From the NCBI RefSeq assembly GCF_036860695.1, contig NZ_JAYKGJ010000001.1, positions 620,001 to 684,000 on the forward strand: DNA of 64,000 nucleotides, in the 5' to 3' direction. Origin of the DNA: Rosettibacter firmus (GTDB lineage: Bacteria; Bacteroidota; Ignavibacteria; Ignavibacteriales; Melioribacteraceae). Positions 55,002 to 64,000 of this stretch are shown piece by piece. A program made the position numbers and the translations under genes. Below the pieces are notes generated by a model that saw only the letters and a program-made list of their open reading frames with translations, did no database searches and was not told the DNA's origin. How positions within the stretch are numbered: the first letter of the stretch is position 1; every line of letters starts with the position of its first letter.

Positions 55002-57436
55002 AGCGATCTTAATATTGTTTCGAGTTGTTCTTCGTTTTCGACAATTACTTCGCGGGCTTTGCTTCCTTCGGCTGGTCCAACTATACCTGCCTGTTCAAGT
55101 TGATCTATTATTCTTGCCGCGCGGGAATAACCTAATTTAAGTTTTCTCTGCAATAACGACACCGACCCCTGTTGATGACGAACAACAATTCTTGCTGCTT
55201 CTTCGAACATTGGATCCAGGTCAGATAAGAAATTATTCATTTCAGCTTTCTTTTTTTCATAAATAGAAGGAAGAAAATATCTCTTAGAATATCCTTTTTG
55301 TTGATAGATAAAATTAGTTACTCTTTCAATTTCTTCGGTAGTAATAAATGCATTTTGAATACGAATTGGTTTTGGCATACCCGCTGGTAAAAATAACATA
55401 TCACCACTACCAAGTAATTGCTCAGCACCATTCATATCGAGAATAGTTCTGGAATCAATTTTTGTTGCAACTTGATAAGCAATTCTTGCACTAAAATTAG
55501 CTTTGATCACACCTGTTATAACATTTACAGAAGGTCTTTGTGTTGCAAGGATCAAATGAATACCTACAGCTCGTGCAAGTTGTGCTAAACGAGCAATTGG
55601 TTCTTCAACTTCTTTTCCAGAAGTCATCATCAAATCTGCAAGTTCATCAATTATAACTATAATATATGGTAATTTGTGATGTTTAATCTCTTCTGTATCG
55701 TGTGGACGAGTTTTAGGATTTAAAACTTTTCTATTGTAGTCAACAATATTTCTTACACCTGCTTTAGCAAGTTTATCGTAACGTTTTTCCATTTCATATT
55801 CAACTGCTTTGAGAGCAAGCAATGCATTCGTTGGTGTTGTTATAATTTCTTCTTCCAGATCAGGTGATACTGCTAAGAAATGTCTGCTTAATTTTCTATA
55901 GAAAGACAGTTCAATTTTTTTGGGGTCAAATATTACAAACTTAACATCAGAAGGATGTTTCGAATAAATTAAACTGTGAATAATCATATTAATACCAACA
56001 CTTTTACCAGAACCAGTCGAACCAGCGATAAGCAAATGAGGCATCTTTGCTAAATCAGTTATATAAACTTCGCCAGATATTGTTTTGCCAAGTGCAAGTG
56101 GAAGTTCAGCTTTTGTATCTTTCAATTTGCTAATCACAGATTTTGCACGGACTAAAGATGCTTCGGCATTTGGAATTTCTACACCTATTGCACTTTTACC
56201 AGGTATTGGTGCTATAATTCTAATTCCTCGTGCAGCAAGAGCCAGAGCAATATCATGTTCAAGACTAACAATTCTGCTAATTTTTACTCCAGGTGCAGGT
56301 ACAATTTCATAAAGAGTTACAACTGGACCGGGTGTAACTGTAATGTCTTCTATTTCGATATCAAAAAGTGAAAGCTTTTCTTTTAAGAGCTGAGCATTTC
56401 TTTTTAATTCACTTTCGTGAATTTTAAATTCTTCGTCGTCTGGTGTAATTAATAAATCTAAACTGGGAGGTGTATAATCAATTTCTTCATTCCATTGATC
56501 AGGAAGTTCAGCTTCTTTTTCTTTATCTATTTTTATAAGTTCTTCTTCAACTTTAGGTTTTTCAACTTTTTGTATTTCACTCTTCTTATGTTTTGCTGGA
56601 AATTCTTCTGGCTCATAAATTTTTGTTTCATCATCTTTCTTAATAATTCTTATTTTAGTTTCAGTTTTCTTCTGTTTATCCAGTTCAGCATCATTATCTA
56701 ATTCTTTATCATCATAAATTACTTCTGCATTAACACTTTTTATTTTAATTGTATTATCAGAAATTTCTTCGAGTTCTTCTTTTTCTTTAATTTCCTTTTC
56801 AAAGAAACTTTTTAAAAAATCAAGTAATGGACTGAATCGCACATCAAATGAGATTATTAAAGTTATCAATATACCAGCTGATAAAAATATAATACTGCCT
56901 AAACCGCCCATTAAATTACTGAAGGCAATTCCAATATAATCACCAACATTTCCAGATAATTCATAATAATCTTTTAATAATTTAAATTCTTTTGCATTGC
57001 GAAGAACTCCAAAGAATGAAGATAGTAGAATTCCAATTACCAGAAAAAAATTGGTAAAATAGATAGCTAATTTGAAATCATTACTTCTTAATATTGTATA
57101 TCCCCATATAAAAAGAATTACAGGAAAAATTAAAGAGAAATACCCAAGTGTTGCATGAATAAAAAAGTTAGAAATGTATGCACCAAAAATTCCAAGCCAA
57201 TTATGTGTGTTAGCTGCTTTCTCTTTTAATTCAGGATTTGCAAAGAAGATATTAAACAGGTCTGTGAATCGATAAGAAAAAAAAGCATCGTCATAGCGTG
57301 AATAAGAAAGTATACTTAAAAAAATTAGAAGAGCAAATACTATAAATAGTATACCCAGAATTTTTTTCTTTTTCTTGGGAGAGATAACAAAAAATTCCTT
57401 ATCGCTATTAACAGATTTACTCTTTTTATTAGACAT
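54998..57436 (-). CDS. ftsK: DNA translocase FtsK
   Basis: FtsK pumps chromosome ends across the septum and activates XerD at dif. The 812 residues have four N-terminal membrane segments (about 30-195), a short charged linker, the alpha/beta motor with Walker A GSTGSGKS (472-479), VIIDELADLMM (Walker B) and ILATQRPSVNVITG, and a C-terminal gamma winged helix (SLLQRKLKLGYSRAARI). It has a short linker compared with E. coli FtsK. The gene xerD lies about 16 kb away in the window. Confidence 0.97.
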   Translation of the reverse strand: MSNKKSKSVNSDKEFFVISPKKKKKILGILFIVFALLIFLSILSYSRYDDAFFSYRFTDLFNIFFANPELKEKAANTHNWLGIFGAYISNFFIHATLGYFSLIFPVILFIWGYTILRSNDFKLAIYFTNFFLVIGILLSSFFGVLRNAKEFKLLKDYYELSGNVGDYIGIAFSNLMGGLGSIIFLSAGILITLIISFDVRFSPLLDFLKSFFEKEIKEKEELEEISDNTIKIKSVNAEVIYDDKELDNDAELDKQKKTETKIRIIKKDDETKIYEPEEFPAKHKKSEIQKVEKPKVEEELIKIDKEKEAELPDQWNEEIDYTPPSLDLLITPDDEEFKIHESELKRNAQLLKEKLSLFDIEIEDITVTPGPVVTLYEIVPAPGVKISRIVSLEHDIALALAARGIRIIAPIPGKSAIGVEIPNAEASLVRAKSVISKLKDTKAELPLALGKTISGEVYITDLAKMPHLLIAGSTGSGKSVGINMIIHSLIYSKHPSDVKFVIFDPKKIELSFYRKLSRHFLAVSPDLEEEIITTPTNALLALKAVEYEMEKRYDKLAKAGVRNIVDYNRKVLNPKTRPHDTEEIKHHKLPYIIVIIDELADLMMTSGKEVEEPIARLAQLARAVGIHLILATQRPSVNVITGVIKANFSARIAYQVATKIDSRTILDMNGAEQLLGSGDMLFLPAGMPKPIRIQNAFITTEEIERVTNFIYQQKGYSKRYFLPSIYEKKKAEMNNFLSDLDPMFEEAARIVVRHQQGSVSLLQRKLKLGYSRAARIIDQLEQAGIVGPAEGSKAREVIVENEEQLETILRSL

Positions 57437-57454
57437 TCTCTTCAGATTGAATTT

Positions 57455-58174
57455 TTATAGTCTCTTAATTGCACCAGATACAAAATAAGGAATTACATCT
57501 GTAATACCATATTTCGAACACTCAATTATATCATCAAGGAATCCATTTTCAATCAATAATTTTCCATGTTCTGTTTCGCATAAAAAGCTATATAAATTTT
57601 TATTTAGTTGTTTGCTTAAAATTACACTTGCTACTGCTGAATCTGAAAGCTGAATGTCTGATAATTGAGTTTGAATTTCATTTATTAACATACCCGCACA
57701 AACTGCATCTTCCAGATTAAATAATCCATTTGTACCGGCACATACTATTTCAAAATCAAGATTGAGATTCATTAAATGCCGAGCTAATGCAGGTAAATTA
57801 AGAAAACATCCAATAAATAAATTTTCCGAGAATTTTGCTTTTACAATACTTTTACTACCATTCGTGGTATATAAAATTATTGATTTACCAGCAACTATCT
57901 CAGGTTTATATTCAAGTGGTGAATTCCCAAGATTAAATCCTTCGACCATTCTGGTATTTCTTTCACCACAAAGTAATGTTTGACTTTTAAATGCATCGCT
58001 CGAAATTTTCATTGCAAAATCTAATGTACTTACTGGAACGATTTCTCGAGCACCATTAGATAATGCAGTTGTAATAACTGAGGATGCTCTTAATACATCA
58101 ATAATTACTGTAGTTTTACCAGTAAAATAAAGTTCATCTAAAAATATGTTTGAAAACAATACATTGATTTTCAT
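57455..58174 (-). CDS. comB: ComB-like 2-phosphosulfolactate phosphatase
   Basis: ComB removes phosphate from 2-phosphosulfolactate to give sulfolactate; known for coenzyme M synthesis in methanogens. The 239 residues carry the family motifs VIIDVLRASSVITTAL, LLCGERNTRMVEGFNLGNSP and LYTTNGSKSI. ComB homologues also occur in many bacteria without coenzyme M, where the substrate is unresolved. No comA or comC lies in the window. It sits between gcvT and ftsK with gaps of 1 and 18 bases. Confidence 0.85.
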   Translation of the reverse strand: MKINVLFSNIFLDELYFTGKTTVIIDVLRASSVITTALSNGAREIVPVSTLDFAMKISSDAFKSQTLLCGERNTRMVEGFNLGNSPLEYKPEIVAGKSIILYTTNGSKSIVKAKFSENLFIGCFLNLPALARHLMNLNLDFEIVCAGTNGLFNLEDAVCAGMLINEIQTQLSDIQLSDSAVASVILSKQLNKNLYSFLCETEHGKLLIENGFLDDIIECSKYGITDVIPYFVSGAIKRL

Positions 58175-58175
58175 A

Positions 58176-59258
58176 TTAGTTCTTCACAAATGGTAATTTA
58201 GTAATATATGCAGGTATTTCTTTTCCTCTAATTAAAAAGTTAATTTGAGTTCCTTCTTTTGCATAATCAATAGAAACATAACCAAGTGCAATTGCTTTTT
58301 CAAGTATCGGGCTCACAGTACCACTTGTAATCTCTCCAACTTTTTTACCATCTGCAACTAAATCGTAACCATGACGTGGAAATGCTTTTTCTTCTGAAAT
58401 TAACGGGACTAATTTTCTTTTTAATCCTTCTTCTTTTATCTTCAAAAGAGATTCTTTTCCAATAAAAGAATTCTTTTTGAGTTTTGTAATCCAGCCAAGA
58501 TTAGCTTCAAGAGGATTTGTAGTTTCGTTAATATCATTTCCATATAAACAATATCCCATTTCCAATCTTAAAGAATCTCTTGCTCCTAATCCAGCAGGTG
58601 TAATATTTTCATATTTCCCTGCTTCAAATAATTCATTCCATACTTTTGTTGCTGTATTTTCATCACCTTTAAAATACAACTCAAAACCCAGTTCTCCGGT
58701 ATATCCTGTTCGAGAAACAATCATATTGACACCAGCAACTTTAGCAAAAAAGAAGTGGTAATATTCCAGATCAAGTGGTCTATCACAAATTTTTTGAATT
58801 ACATCTTTTGATTTTGGTCCCTGAACAGCAAGTAAAGAATAATCATCGCTCTCATCAGTAATTTCCACATCAAAAATATTATTGCTAATCATCCATTGAT
58901 AATCTTTATCTTTATTCGATGCATTAACAACAAACATAAATTCATCATCGTTTAATTTGTAAACGAGTAAATCATCAACAATTCCACCATCTGGATAACA
59001 CATAGCAGAATATTGAACTCTACCATTTTTTAAAATTGAAGCATCATTAATTGTTATATGTTGAACAAAGTCCAGAGCATTTTTTCCGCGAACAAATATT
59101 TCTCCCATATGAGATACATCAAAAACTCCAACAGCTGAACGAACAGCTTTATGTTCGGCAATAATAGATGAATATTGAATAGGCATATAGAACCCGGCAA
59201 ACTCTACTATCCTGGCTCCAAGTTTTTCATGAATGGAATAGAATTTTGTTTTTTTCAT
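58176..59258 (-). CDS. gcvT: Glycine cleavage system T protein (aminomethyltransferase)
   Basis: GcvT transfers the aminomethyl carbon from lipoylated H protein to tetrahydrofolate and releases ammonia. The 360 residues contain HEKLGARIVEFAGFYMPIQY, VGVFDVSHMGEI, VVNASNKDKDYQWM, SRTGYTGELGFELYF, and GLGARDSLRLEMGYCLYGND, all family landmarks. Length is standard. GcvH and GcvP are not in the window. It lies 2 bases after the transaldolase gene. Confidence 0.97.
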   Translation of the reverse strand: MKKTKFYSIHEKLGARIVEFAGFYMPIQYSSIIAEHKAVRSAVGVFDVSHMGEIFVRGKNALDFVQHITINDASILKNGRVQYSAMCYPDGGIVDDLLVYKLNDDEFMFVVNASNKDKDYQWMISNNIFDVEITDESDDYSLLAVQGPKSKDVIQKICDRPLDLEYYHFFFAKVAGVNMIVSRTGYTGELGFELYFKGDENTATKVWNELFEAGKYENITPAGLGARDSLRLEMGYCLYGNDINETTNPLEANLGWITKLKKNSFIGKESLLKIKEEGLKRKLVPLISEEKAFPRHGYDLVADGKKVGEITSGTVSPILEKAIALGYVSIDYAKEGTQINFLIRGKEIPAYITKLPFVKN

Positions 59259-59260
59259 AT

Positions 59261-59908
59261 TTATGATTGATTAAGTTTTTTCCAGTCTGACAAAAATTTT
59301 TCTAAGCCAATATCTGTTAATGGATGTTTAAAAAGTTTTTCAATAACATCGAAAGGCATTGTAGCAATGTGAGCTCCCATCATTGCAGCTTCTACAACAT
59401 GTAAAGGATGTCGTATACTTGCAACTATAACTTCAGTTTTAAAATCATAATTTTTATAGATTTGAATAATCTGAGCAATTAAAGCCATTCCTTCGTGACT
59501 GATATCATCCAGTCTACCAACAAAAGGACTTACATAAGTTGCACCTGCTTTTGCTGCAAGGATTGCTTGAGAAGGAGAAAAACACAATGTTACATTAGTT
59601 TTTATTCCTTCGGAAGAGAGTGTTTTAACTGCTTTTATTCCTTCTTTAATTAAAGGAATTTTTACAACAATATTTCTATGAATTTTAGAAAGTTCTCTTG
59701 CTTCTTTAAGAATACCTTCATAATCTGTAGCAATTACTTCTGCACTAATTGGACCGTCAACAATTTTTACAATTTCTTCTAATAATTCTCTAAAATTTTT
59801 TCCTTCTTTAGCTACAAGTGTTGGATTTGTAGTTACACCATCTAATAAACCATAAGAAGCTGCTTCTTTAATATGATTAATGTTTGCTGAATCTATAAAA
59901 AATTTCAT
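59261..59908 (-). CDS. tal: Transaldolase of the TalC/fructose-6-phosphate aldolase type
   Basis: The 215 residues form the short transaldolase/FSA subgroup: [37 protein letters not shown] with the Schiff-base lysine Lys83 (equivalent to FSA Lys85), [19 protein letters not shown], and [12 protein letters not shown]. Most bacterial members are true transaldolases of the pentose phosphate pathway, which is preferred here. The ribosome site is GGGAGA. A 126-base gap, AT-rich and without a clear signal, separates it from rng. Confidence 0.93.
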   Translation of the reverse strand: MKFFIDSANINHIKEAASYGLLDGVTTNPTLVAKEGKNFRELLEEIVKIVDGPISAEVIATDYEGILKEARELSKIHRNIVVKIPLIKEGIKAVKTLSSEGIKTNVTLCFSPSQAILAAKAGATYVSPFVGRLDDISHEGMALIAQIIQIYKNYDFKTEVIVASIRHPLHVVEAAMMGAHIATMPFDVIEKLFKHPLTDIGLEKFLSDWKKLNQS

Positions 59909-60034
59909 CTCTTATCTCCCATACAAATATTTAAAATATTCTTATCGAAAAATTACTAAAATTGATTAACAGTAAATAATCTTTATTTACATATTATTAA
60001 ATAATTTTTCATCGAAAATGTATTATATAAAAGT

Positions 60035-61639
60035 TTATGCAAAGTTTTCTGTAATATCTTCTCCAGTTCTTGAAACAACTATTCTGAAAGATGATGGATC
60101 CATTTTTTCATCTTTTACTAATTTCAAACGAACGAAATATTTAAATTGAATTTTAGTAAGTGTTGAAATAAATCCTTCTTTTAATTTTTCGCCCAGAGAA
60201 GGATGCACTATAAGCTTGAGAAATTTATGTTTTCCCTCTAATCTATATCTTTGAAGCCATTTTTCTATTTCGTGAATAACATTGGATTTTTTAGTTAATA
60301 AACCTGTTCCTTGACAATAAGGACAAACTTCTGTTAGTGATTGTACTATATTTTCTCTTACTCTTTCTCTTGTTATTTGCATTAATCCAAATTCGGTCAT
60401 TGGAAGTAATGCAGTTTTTGCACGATCTTTTTTAAATTCTTTTTTTAGTTCATCATAAATTTTTTTTCTGTTTTTTTCATCTTCGAGATCTATGAAATCT
60501 ACTACAATCAAACCACCAATATCACGTAATCTTAATTGTCGAACAATTTCGCGTGCAGCTTCCAGATCTGTTTTAAGCGAATTAAGTTCCTGTTCTTTTT
60601 TAGCAGCATATCTTCCACTATTAACATCAATTACAGTCATAGCTTCTGTATGTTCAATTACTATATGACCACCACTGGGCAAAGGAACTTTGCGTCCCAT
60701 TAATGTTTTTATTTGTTCTTCAATTTTAAATGCTTCGAATATTGGCTCTTCACCTTTATAAAGTTCAATTCTATCAAGAAGAGAAGGCTGAACAAATTGT
60801 ACATAATTACGAATTTCTTTCCATAATTTTTTTGAATCAACAAATACTTTTGAAACATCTGGAGTGAATAGATCCCGTATAACACTGATTGTAGTACTCA
60901 AATCTTTATAAAGAATTGCCGGGGGTTCAAGTTTTTTAGCATCTTCTTGAATATCTTCCCATATCTTCACAAGATATTTTAAATCACCGGCAAGAGTTTC
61001 TTCGTCCTGATCTTTAGCAGCAGTACGAATAATAAGACCGCAATTTTCTGGAATAATACTTCTTGCAATTCTTCTTAATCTTTTTCTTTCTCGAATATCT
61101 GTAATCTTTTTTGACACACCAATTTTATTATCCATTGGAAGGAGCACACAAAATCTACCCGGGATAGATACAGAAGAAGTAACACGAACACCTTTATCTT
61201 TTACAGGTTCTTTAAGAATTTGGACAAGAATTTCCTGTCCTTTTTTCAATTTTGGGATAGTACGTTCTCTAACAATAGTTTTTACATCTTTTTTATTTTC
61301 ATCTAATTGCGATTCTGTTACTACCGAAGAGAAACCATTATTTTCTGGTTGGTTACTATCATCATCGTCATCGGGTTCGTCATCATCAAAAATACCCTGG
61401 AGAGCTTCTGTGCGTTCTCCAATATCTGAGAAGTGCAGAAATGCATCATGTTTCAAACCAATATCGATGAAAGCTGCTCTAATTCCAGGTAAAACTCTTG
61501 CAACTCTTCCAAGATAGATATCGCCAACCATTCTTTGTTTTTCTGGGTTTTCAACAAAAAAATCGACAAGGCTTCCATCTTCGGTGATTGCTACTCTATT
61601 CTGTGTTGTGGAAGAACTAATTATAATTTCTTTATTCAT
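60035..61639 (-). CDS. rng: Ribonuclease G/E family endoribonuclease
   Basis: Rng/Rne-type enzymes process rRNA and decay mRNA. In 534 residues: an S1 domain (about 35-135) carrying an acidic insertion (residues about 85-95, DDDEPDDDDDSNQ), then the catalytic domain with DVNSGRYAAKKEQELN and DIGGLIVVDFIDLE (metal-binding aspartates), and the zinc-link VCPYCQGTGLL. There is no long C-terminal scaffold, so it is closer to RNase G. Weak ribosome site; dusB lies 14 bases upstream. Confidence 0.95.
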   Translation of the reverse strand: MNKEIIISSSTTQNRVAITEDGSLVDFFVENPEKQRMVGDIYLGRVARVLPGIRAAFIDIGLKHDAFLHFSDIGERTEALQGIFDDDEPDDDDDSNQPENNGFSSVVTESQLDENKKDVKTIVRERTIPKLKKGQEILVQILKEPVKDKGVRVTSSVSIPGRFCVLLPMDNKIGVSKKITDIRERKRLRRIARSIIPENCGLIIRTAAKDQDEETLAGDLKYLVKIWEDIQEDAKKLEPPAILYKDLSTTISVIRDLFTPDVSKVFVDSKKLWKEIRNYVQFVQPSLLDRIELYKGEEPIFEAFKIEEQIKTLMGRKVPLPSGGHIVIEHTEAMTVIDVNSGRYAAKKEQELNSLKTDLEAAREIVRQLRLRDIGGLIVVDFIDLEDEKNRKKIYDELKKEFKKDRAKTALLPMTEFGLMQITRERVRENIVQSLTEVCPYCQGTGLLTKKSNVIHEIEKWLQRYRLEGKHKFLKLIVHPSLGEKLKEGFISTLTKIQFKYFVRLKLVKDEKMDPSSFRIVVSRTGEDITENFA

Positions 61640-61653
61640 CTAAAACTCTTTAT

Positions 61654-62718
61654 TTATTGTATCTCTTCATAATCATTTTCTAACCAGAATAATACTTTTT
61701 TCTTGAATTTTGAATTTATATAATCACTATCCTGAATTTTATAAAAATTAGACTGAATTTTCTCTACATGTTCATCAACTAATAATTTTAATGAAGCCAG
61801 ATCTTTTTGGGAAAAAACTTTTTCCATCAATATTTGAATTCCTTCAAAATTTCTGAAATACCAGATAATATTTTTCTTTACTTTATCAAGACAATTATAT
61901 TCACCATATTCTTCTTCAAGCAAATTTATTTGTCTTAATAAAACATTTTTTATGTATTCAACAGAAGGTTCTCCTGGATCAATTCCTGTTTCTATAATTG
62001 AATTATATCTTTCAAAGATGAATGGATTTCCAATTGCTCCACGTGCAATCATAGCAGAATCGCAATTTGTCTCATCAATCATTTTTTTAATATCATCGGG
62101 ATAAAAAAGGGAACCATTGCCTACAACAGGTATTTTTACAGTTTCTTTGACTTTTTTTATCCACTGCCAGTGGGGTTCTGTATCATATTTTTCATCTCTT
62201 GTTCTGGCATGAATAAAGATCAAAGAACCTCCATTATCTTCGACTGCTTTTGCAACATCAATAACATTTATATTTTTTTTATTTCTACCCAGCCGAATTT
62301 TTACAGAGATTGGAATTCCATTTGATGATTTTACCATACTTAATACAAGTTTCCCAATTACATTTGGATCGTCCAGTAAAGCAGCACCCATAAAATTAGC
62401 AGTAACCTTTTGAACAGGACAACCACAGTTTAAATCAATTAAATCAGGTTTAAAACTGGAAATTTCTTTTACAGCATCGCCAATTATTACAGGATCATTC
62501 CCGAGCAATTGAACGCCAATTGGTTTTTCGGATTTATGGAAGGAAAGATTTCGAAGTGTAAAAAAGTTATTTTTAATAACTCCTGCAGCACTAACCATTT
62601 GAGTAAAAGTAAAACCTGCACCATGCTCTTTACAAATTCTTCTGAAGGATGAATCTGTAATTTCTGCCATTGGTGCAAGAAAAAGTTTTTTGCCAATATC
62701 AACATTTCCAATTTTCAT
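61654..62718 (-). CDS. dusB: tRNA-dihydrouridine synthase DusB
   Basis: Dus enzymes reduce uridines of tRNA using FMN and NADPH. The 354 residues begin with LFLAPMAEITDSSFRRICKE; the catalytic Cys100 is in LNCGCPVQKVT, and FMN-phosphate contacts are VVGNGSLFYPDDI and MIARGAIGNPFIF. Length fits DusB. It is placed between pnp and rng, so the stretch groups RNA-modifying and RNA-degrading enzymes. Confidence 0.95.
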   Translation of the reverse strand: MKIGNVDIGKKLFLAPMAEITDSSFRRICKEHGAGFTFTQMVSAAGVIKNNFFTLRNLSFHKSEKPIGVQLLGNDPVIIGDAVKEISSFKPDLIDLNCGCPVQKVTANFMGAALLDDPNVIGKLVLSMVKSSNGIPISVKIRLGRNKKNINVIDVAKAVEDNGGSLIFIHARTRDEKYDTEPHWQWIKKVKETVKIPVVGNGSLFYPDDIKKMIDETNCDSAMIARGAIGNPFIFERYNSIIETGIDPGEPSVEYIKNVLLRQINLLEEEYGEYNCLDKVKKNIIWYFRNFEGIQILMEKVFSQKDLASLKLLVDEHVEKIQSNFYKIQDSDYINSKFKKKVLFWLENDYEEIQ

Positions 62719-62798
62719 CTAACAAATCAAAATAGTTCAATAATATTCAAAATCTTTCCTTCAAAAAACAAGGATGTGTTATGTTAATTATTTGTGAA

Positions 62799-64000
62799 TC
62801 ATTTTTCTTCTGAATTTGAATCTTCTTTTTCTTTTAATAATGCTTTTCGTGATAAAGAATATTTATTTCCATCAATGCTAAGAAGTTTAACTCTGATTGT
62901 ATCACCTTCCTTTAAAACATCCGATACTTTTTCAATTTTTTTATTATCGATTTGTGAAATGTGTAATAATCCTTGAACACCTGGTAAAATTTCTACAAAG
63001 GCACCAAAGTCTGCAACACGAACAACTTTACCATTATAATTTTTACCCACTTCAGGTTCAGCGGTTAACCATTTTATATATTCTTTTGCTTCTCTTGCCT
63101 GTTTAGCATCCTGACCAGAAATATTAACCGTTCCATCTTCATCAATAACAATTTCTACATTATAATCTTTTTGAATTTTTTGGATAATCTTTCCACCTGG
63201 ACCAATAACAGCACCAATTTTATCTGTAGGAATTTTTGTTGAAAGAAGTGTAGGTGCATAAATAGAAATATGAGGTCGTGGTTCCGAAATTGCTTGATTC
63301 ATAATTTTAAGAATATGCAATCTACCTTCTTTTGCCTGTTGTAATGCTTTTTCCATAATCTCATAAGAAATACCCTGAATTTTAATATCCATTTGAAATC
63401 CAGTAATTCCTTTTTCGGAACCTGCAACTTTAAAATCCATATCGCCTAAATGATCTTCGTTGCCTAAAATATCAGAAAGTATTGCATATTGATCACCTTC
63501 TTTTACAAGTCCCATTGCAATTCCAGCAATAGCAGTTTTAATAGGAACTCCACCATCCATAAGAGCTAAAGAACCAGCACAAACAGTAGCCATAGAAGAT
63601 GAACCATTTGATTCAAGGATATCGGAGTTAAGGCGAATCATGTATGGAAATTTATCTTCTGATGGAATAACATTTTTTAGAGAACGTTCTGCAAGATTAC
63701 CATGACCAACTTCCCTTCTTCCAACACCTGAATATTTACCAACTTCGCCAACGCTAAAAGAAGGAAAGTTATAATGAAGTATAAATCTTTTTCTAAATTC
63801 TGCTTGAAGACCATCAATAATTTGTTCGTCCTGTTTTGTACCTAGTGTTAATGTAGTTAAGCTTTGTGTTTCTCCGCGAGTAAACAAAGCAGAACCATGA
63901 GGACGAGGTAATAATCCAAGTTCAATTGATATAGGTCTTATCTCATTAGTTTTTCTTCCATCAAGTCGTATACCTTCTTGAAGAATTCTCTTACGCATCA
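62799..64000 (-). CDS. pnp: Polyribonucleotide nucleotidyltransferase, C-terminal part (5' end outside window)
   Basis: PNPase degrades RNA by phosphorolysis. The visible 399 residues start at the linker before the second RNase PH domain ([13 protein letters not shown]), so about 300 N-terminal residues lie beyond the window edge; the ATG at 63998 is an internal methionine. The catalytic aspartates are in [10 protein letters not shown] and QMDIKI. A KH domain follows ([17 protein letters not shown]), then S1 ([20 protein letters not shown]), then a short Lys/Glu tail. Confidence 0.97.
   Translation of the reverse strand, partial: MRKRILQEGIRLDGRKTNEIRPISIELGLLPRPHGSALFTRGETQSLTTLTLGTKQDEQIIDGLQAEFRKRFILHYNFPSFSVGEVGKYSGVGRREVGHGNLAERSLKNVIPSEDKFPYMIRLNSDILESNGSSSMATVCAGSLALMDGGVPIKTAIAGIAMGLVKEGDQYAILSDILGNEDHLGDMDFKVAGSEKGITGFQMDIKIQGISYEIMEKALQQAKEGRLHILKIMNQAISEPRPHISIYAPTLLSTKIPTDKIGAVIGPGGKIIQKIQKDYNVEIVIDEDGTVNISGQDAKQAREAKEYIKWLTAEPEVGKNYNGKVVRVADFGAFVEILPGVQGLLHISQIDNKKIEKVSDVLKEGDTIRVKLLSIDGNKYSLSRKALLKEKEDSNSEEK

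Noticed and set aside
62799-63998. pnp as a complete 399-residue gene
   Set aside because: It begins at the second RNase PH domain; the first domain must lie beyond the window edge.

Overview
This is an AT-rich (by eye roughly 30% GC), densely packed chromosomal segment of a Gram-negative bacterium. The outer membrane is shown by lpxB, lpxK, msbA, lolA, an envelope glycosyltransferase and a predicted outer-membrane barrel. The gene set, the D-Ala-ligase-like/KamA cluster, one candidate Bacteroidetes-type promoter (TTG-N20-TAnnTTTG) and the protein style suggest the Bacteroidota/Chlorobiota/Ignavibacteriota group, most likely an Ignavibacteria relative (inference). I see no tRNA, rRNA, CRISPR array, insertion sequence or prophage. 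No gene-free stretch exceeds 300 bases; the longest, 32681-32899, shows nothing convincing.

Layout. 1-1360: 3' part of ppk1. 1390-5282 (minus): an iron operon of two DtxR-type regulators, one membrane-anchored and fused to FeoA-like domains, followed by a FeoB split into a GTPase protein and a membrane protein. A perfect 8-4-8 palindrome lies upstream. 5473-7628 (plus): Fe-S carriers mrp and nfu, then tpiA, closed by a terminator that includes the tpiA stop codon. 7715-20825 (plus): a membrane-bound GH2-like protein lacking its catalytic Asn-Glu pair, smc, a HAD phosphatase, a membrane methyltransferase, lpxB, a DUF374 acyltransferase, lpxK and ppdK, closed by a strong terminator. 20912-26665 (plus): queA, ispD, plsY, gpsA, recG.

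26761-30547 (plus) is the most interesting part: two D-Ala-ligase-like ATP-grasp enzymes, a GNAT acetyltransferase and a lysine 2,3-aminomutase in one overlapping unit. The first gene has no ATG, GTG or TTG start that covers its N-terminal domain and probably starts at ATT. The unit could make and conjugate beta-lysine or acetyl-beta-lysine (inference).

30586-63998+ is all on the minus strand. It holds nagB (with Gly at the position of catalytic Asp72) and a GlmU-like protein; nadK, a glycosyltransferase and msbA; a SPOR/propeller-like lipoprotein, xerD, a PgpH-type HD phosphodiesterase and a HAD phosphatase; a STAS protein, a small unknown, ligA, a RodZ-like protein, rsmB and rpmE; an ECF sigma factor with a probable anti-sigma protein; holA, a 44-residue MetS-like subunit and its NSS transporter; a cyclophilin, uppP, an outer-membrane protein, a flippase-like protein, lolA and ftsK; comB, gcvT, a transaldolase, rng, dusB, and the 3' two-thirds of pnp. 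TTG starts are frequent (smc, the methyltransferase, lpxB, lpxK, the flippase-like gene, the sigma factor), usually where genes abut or overlap.
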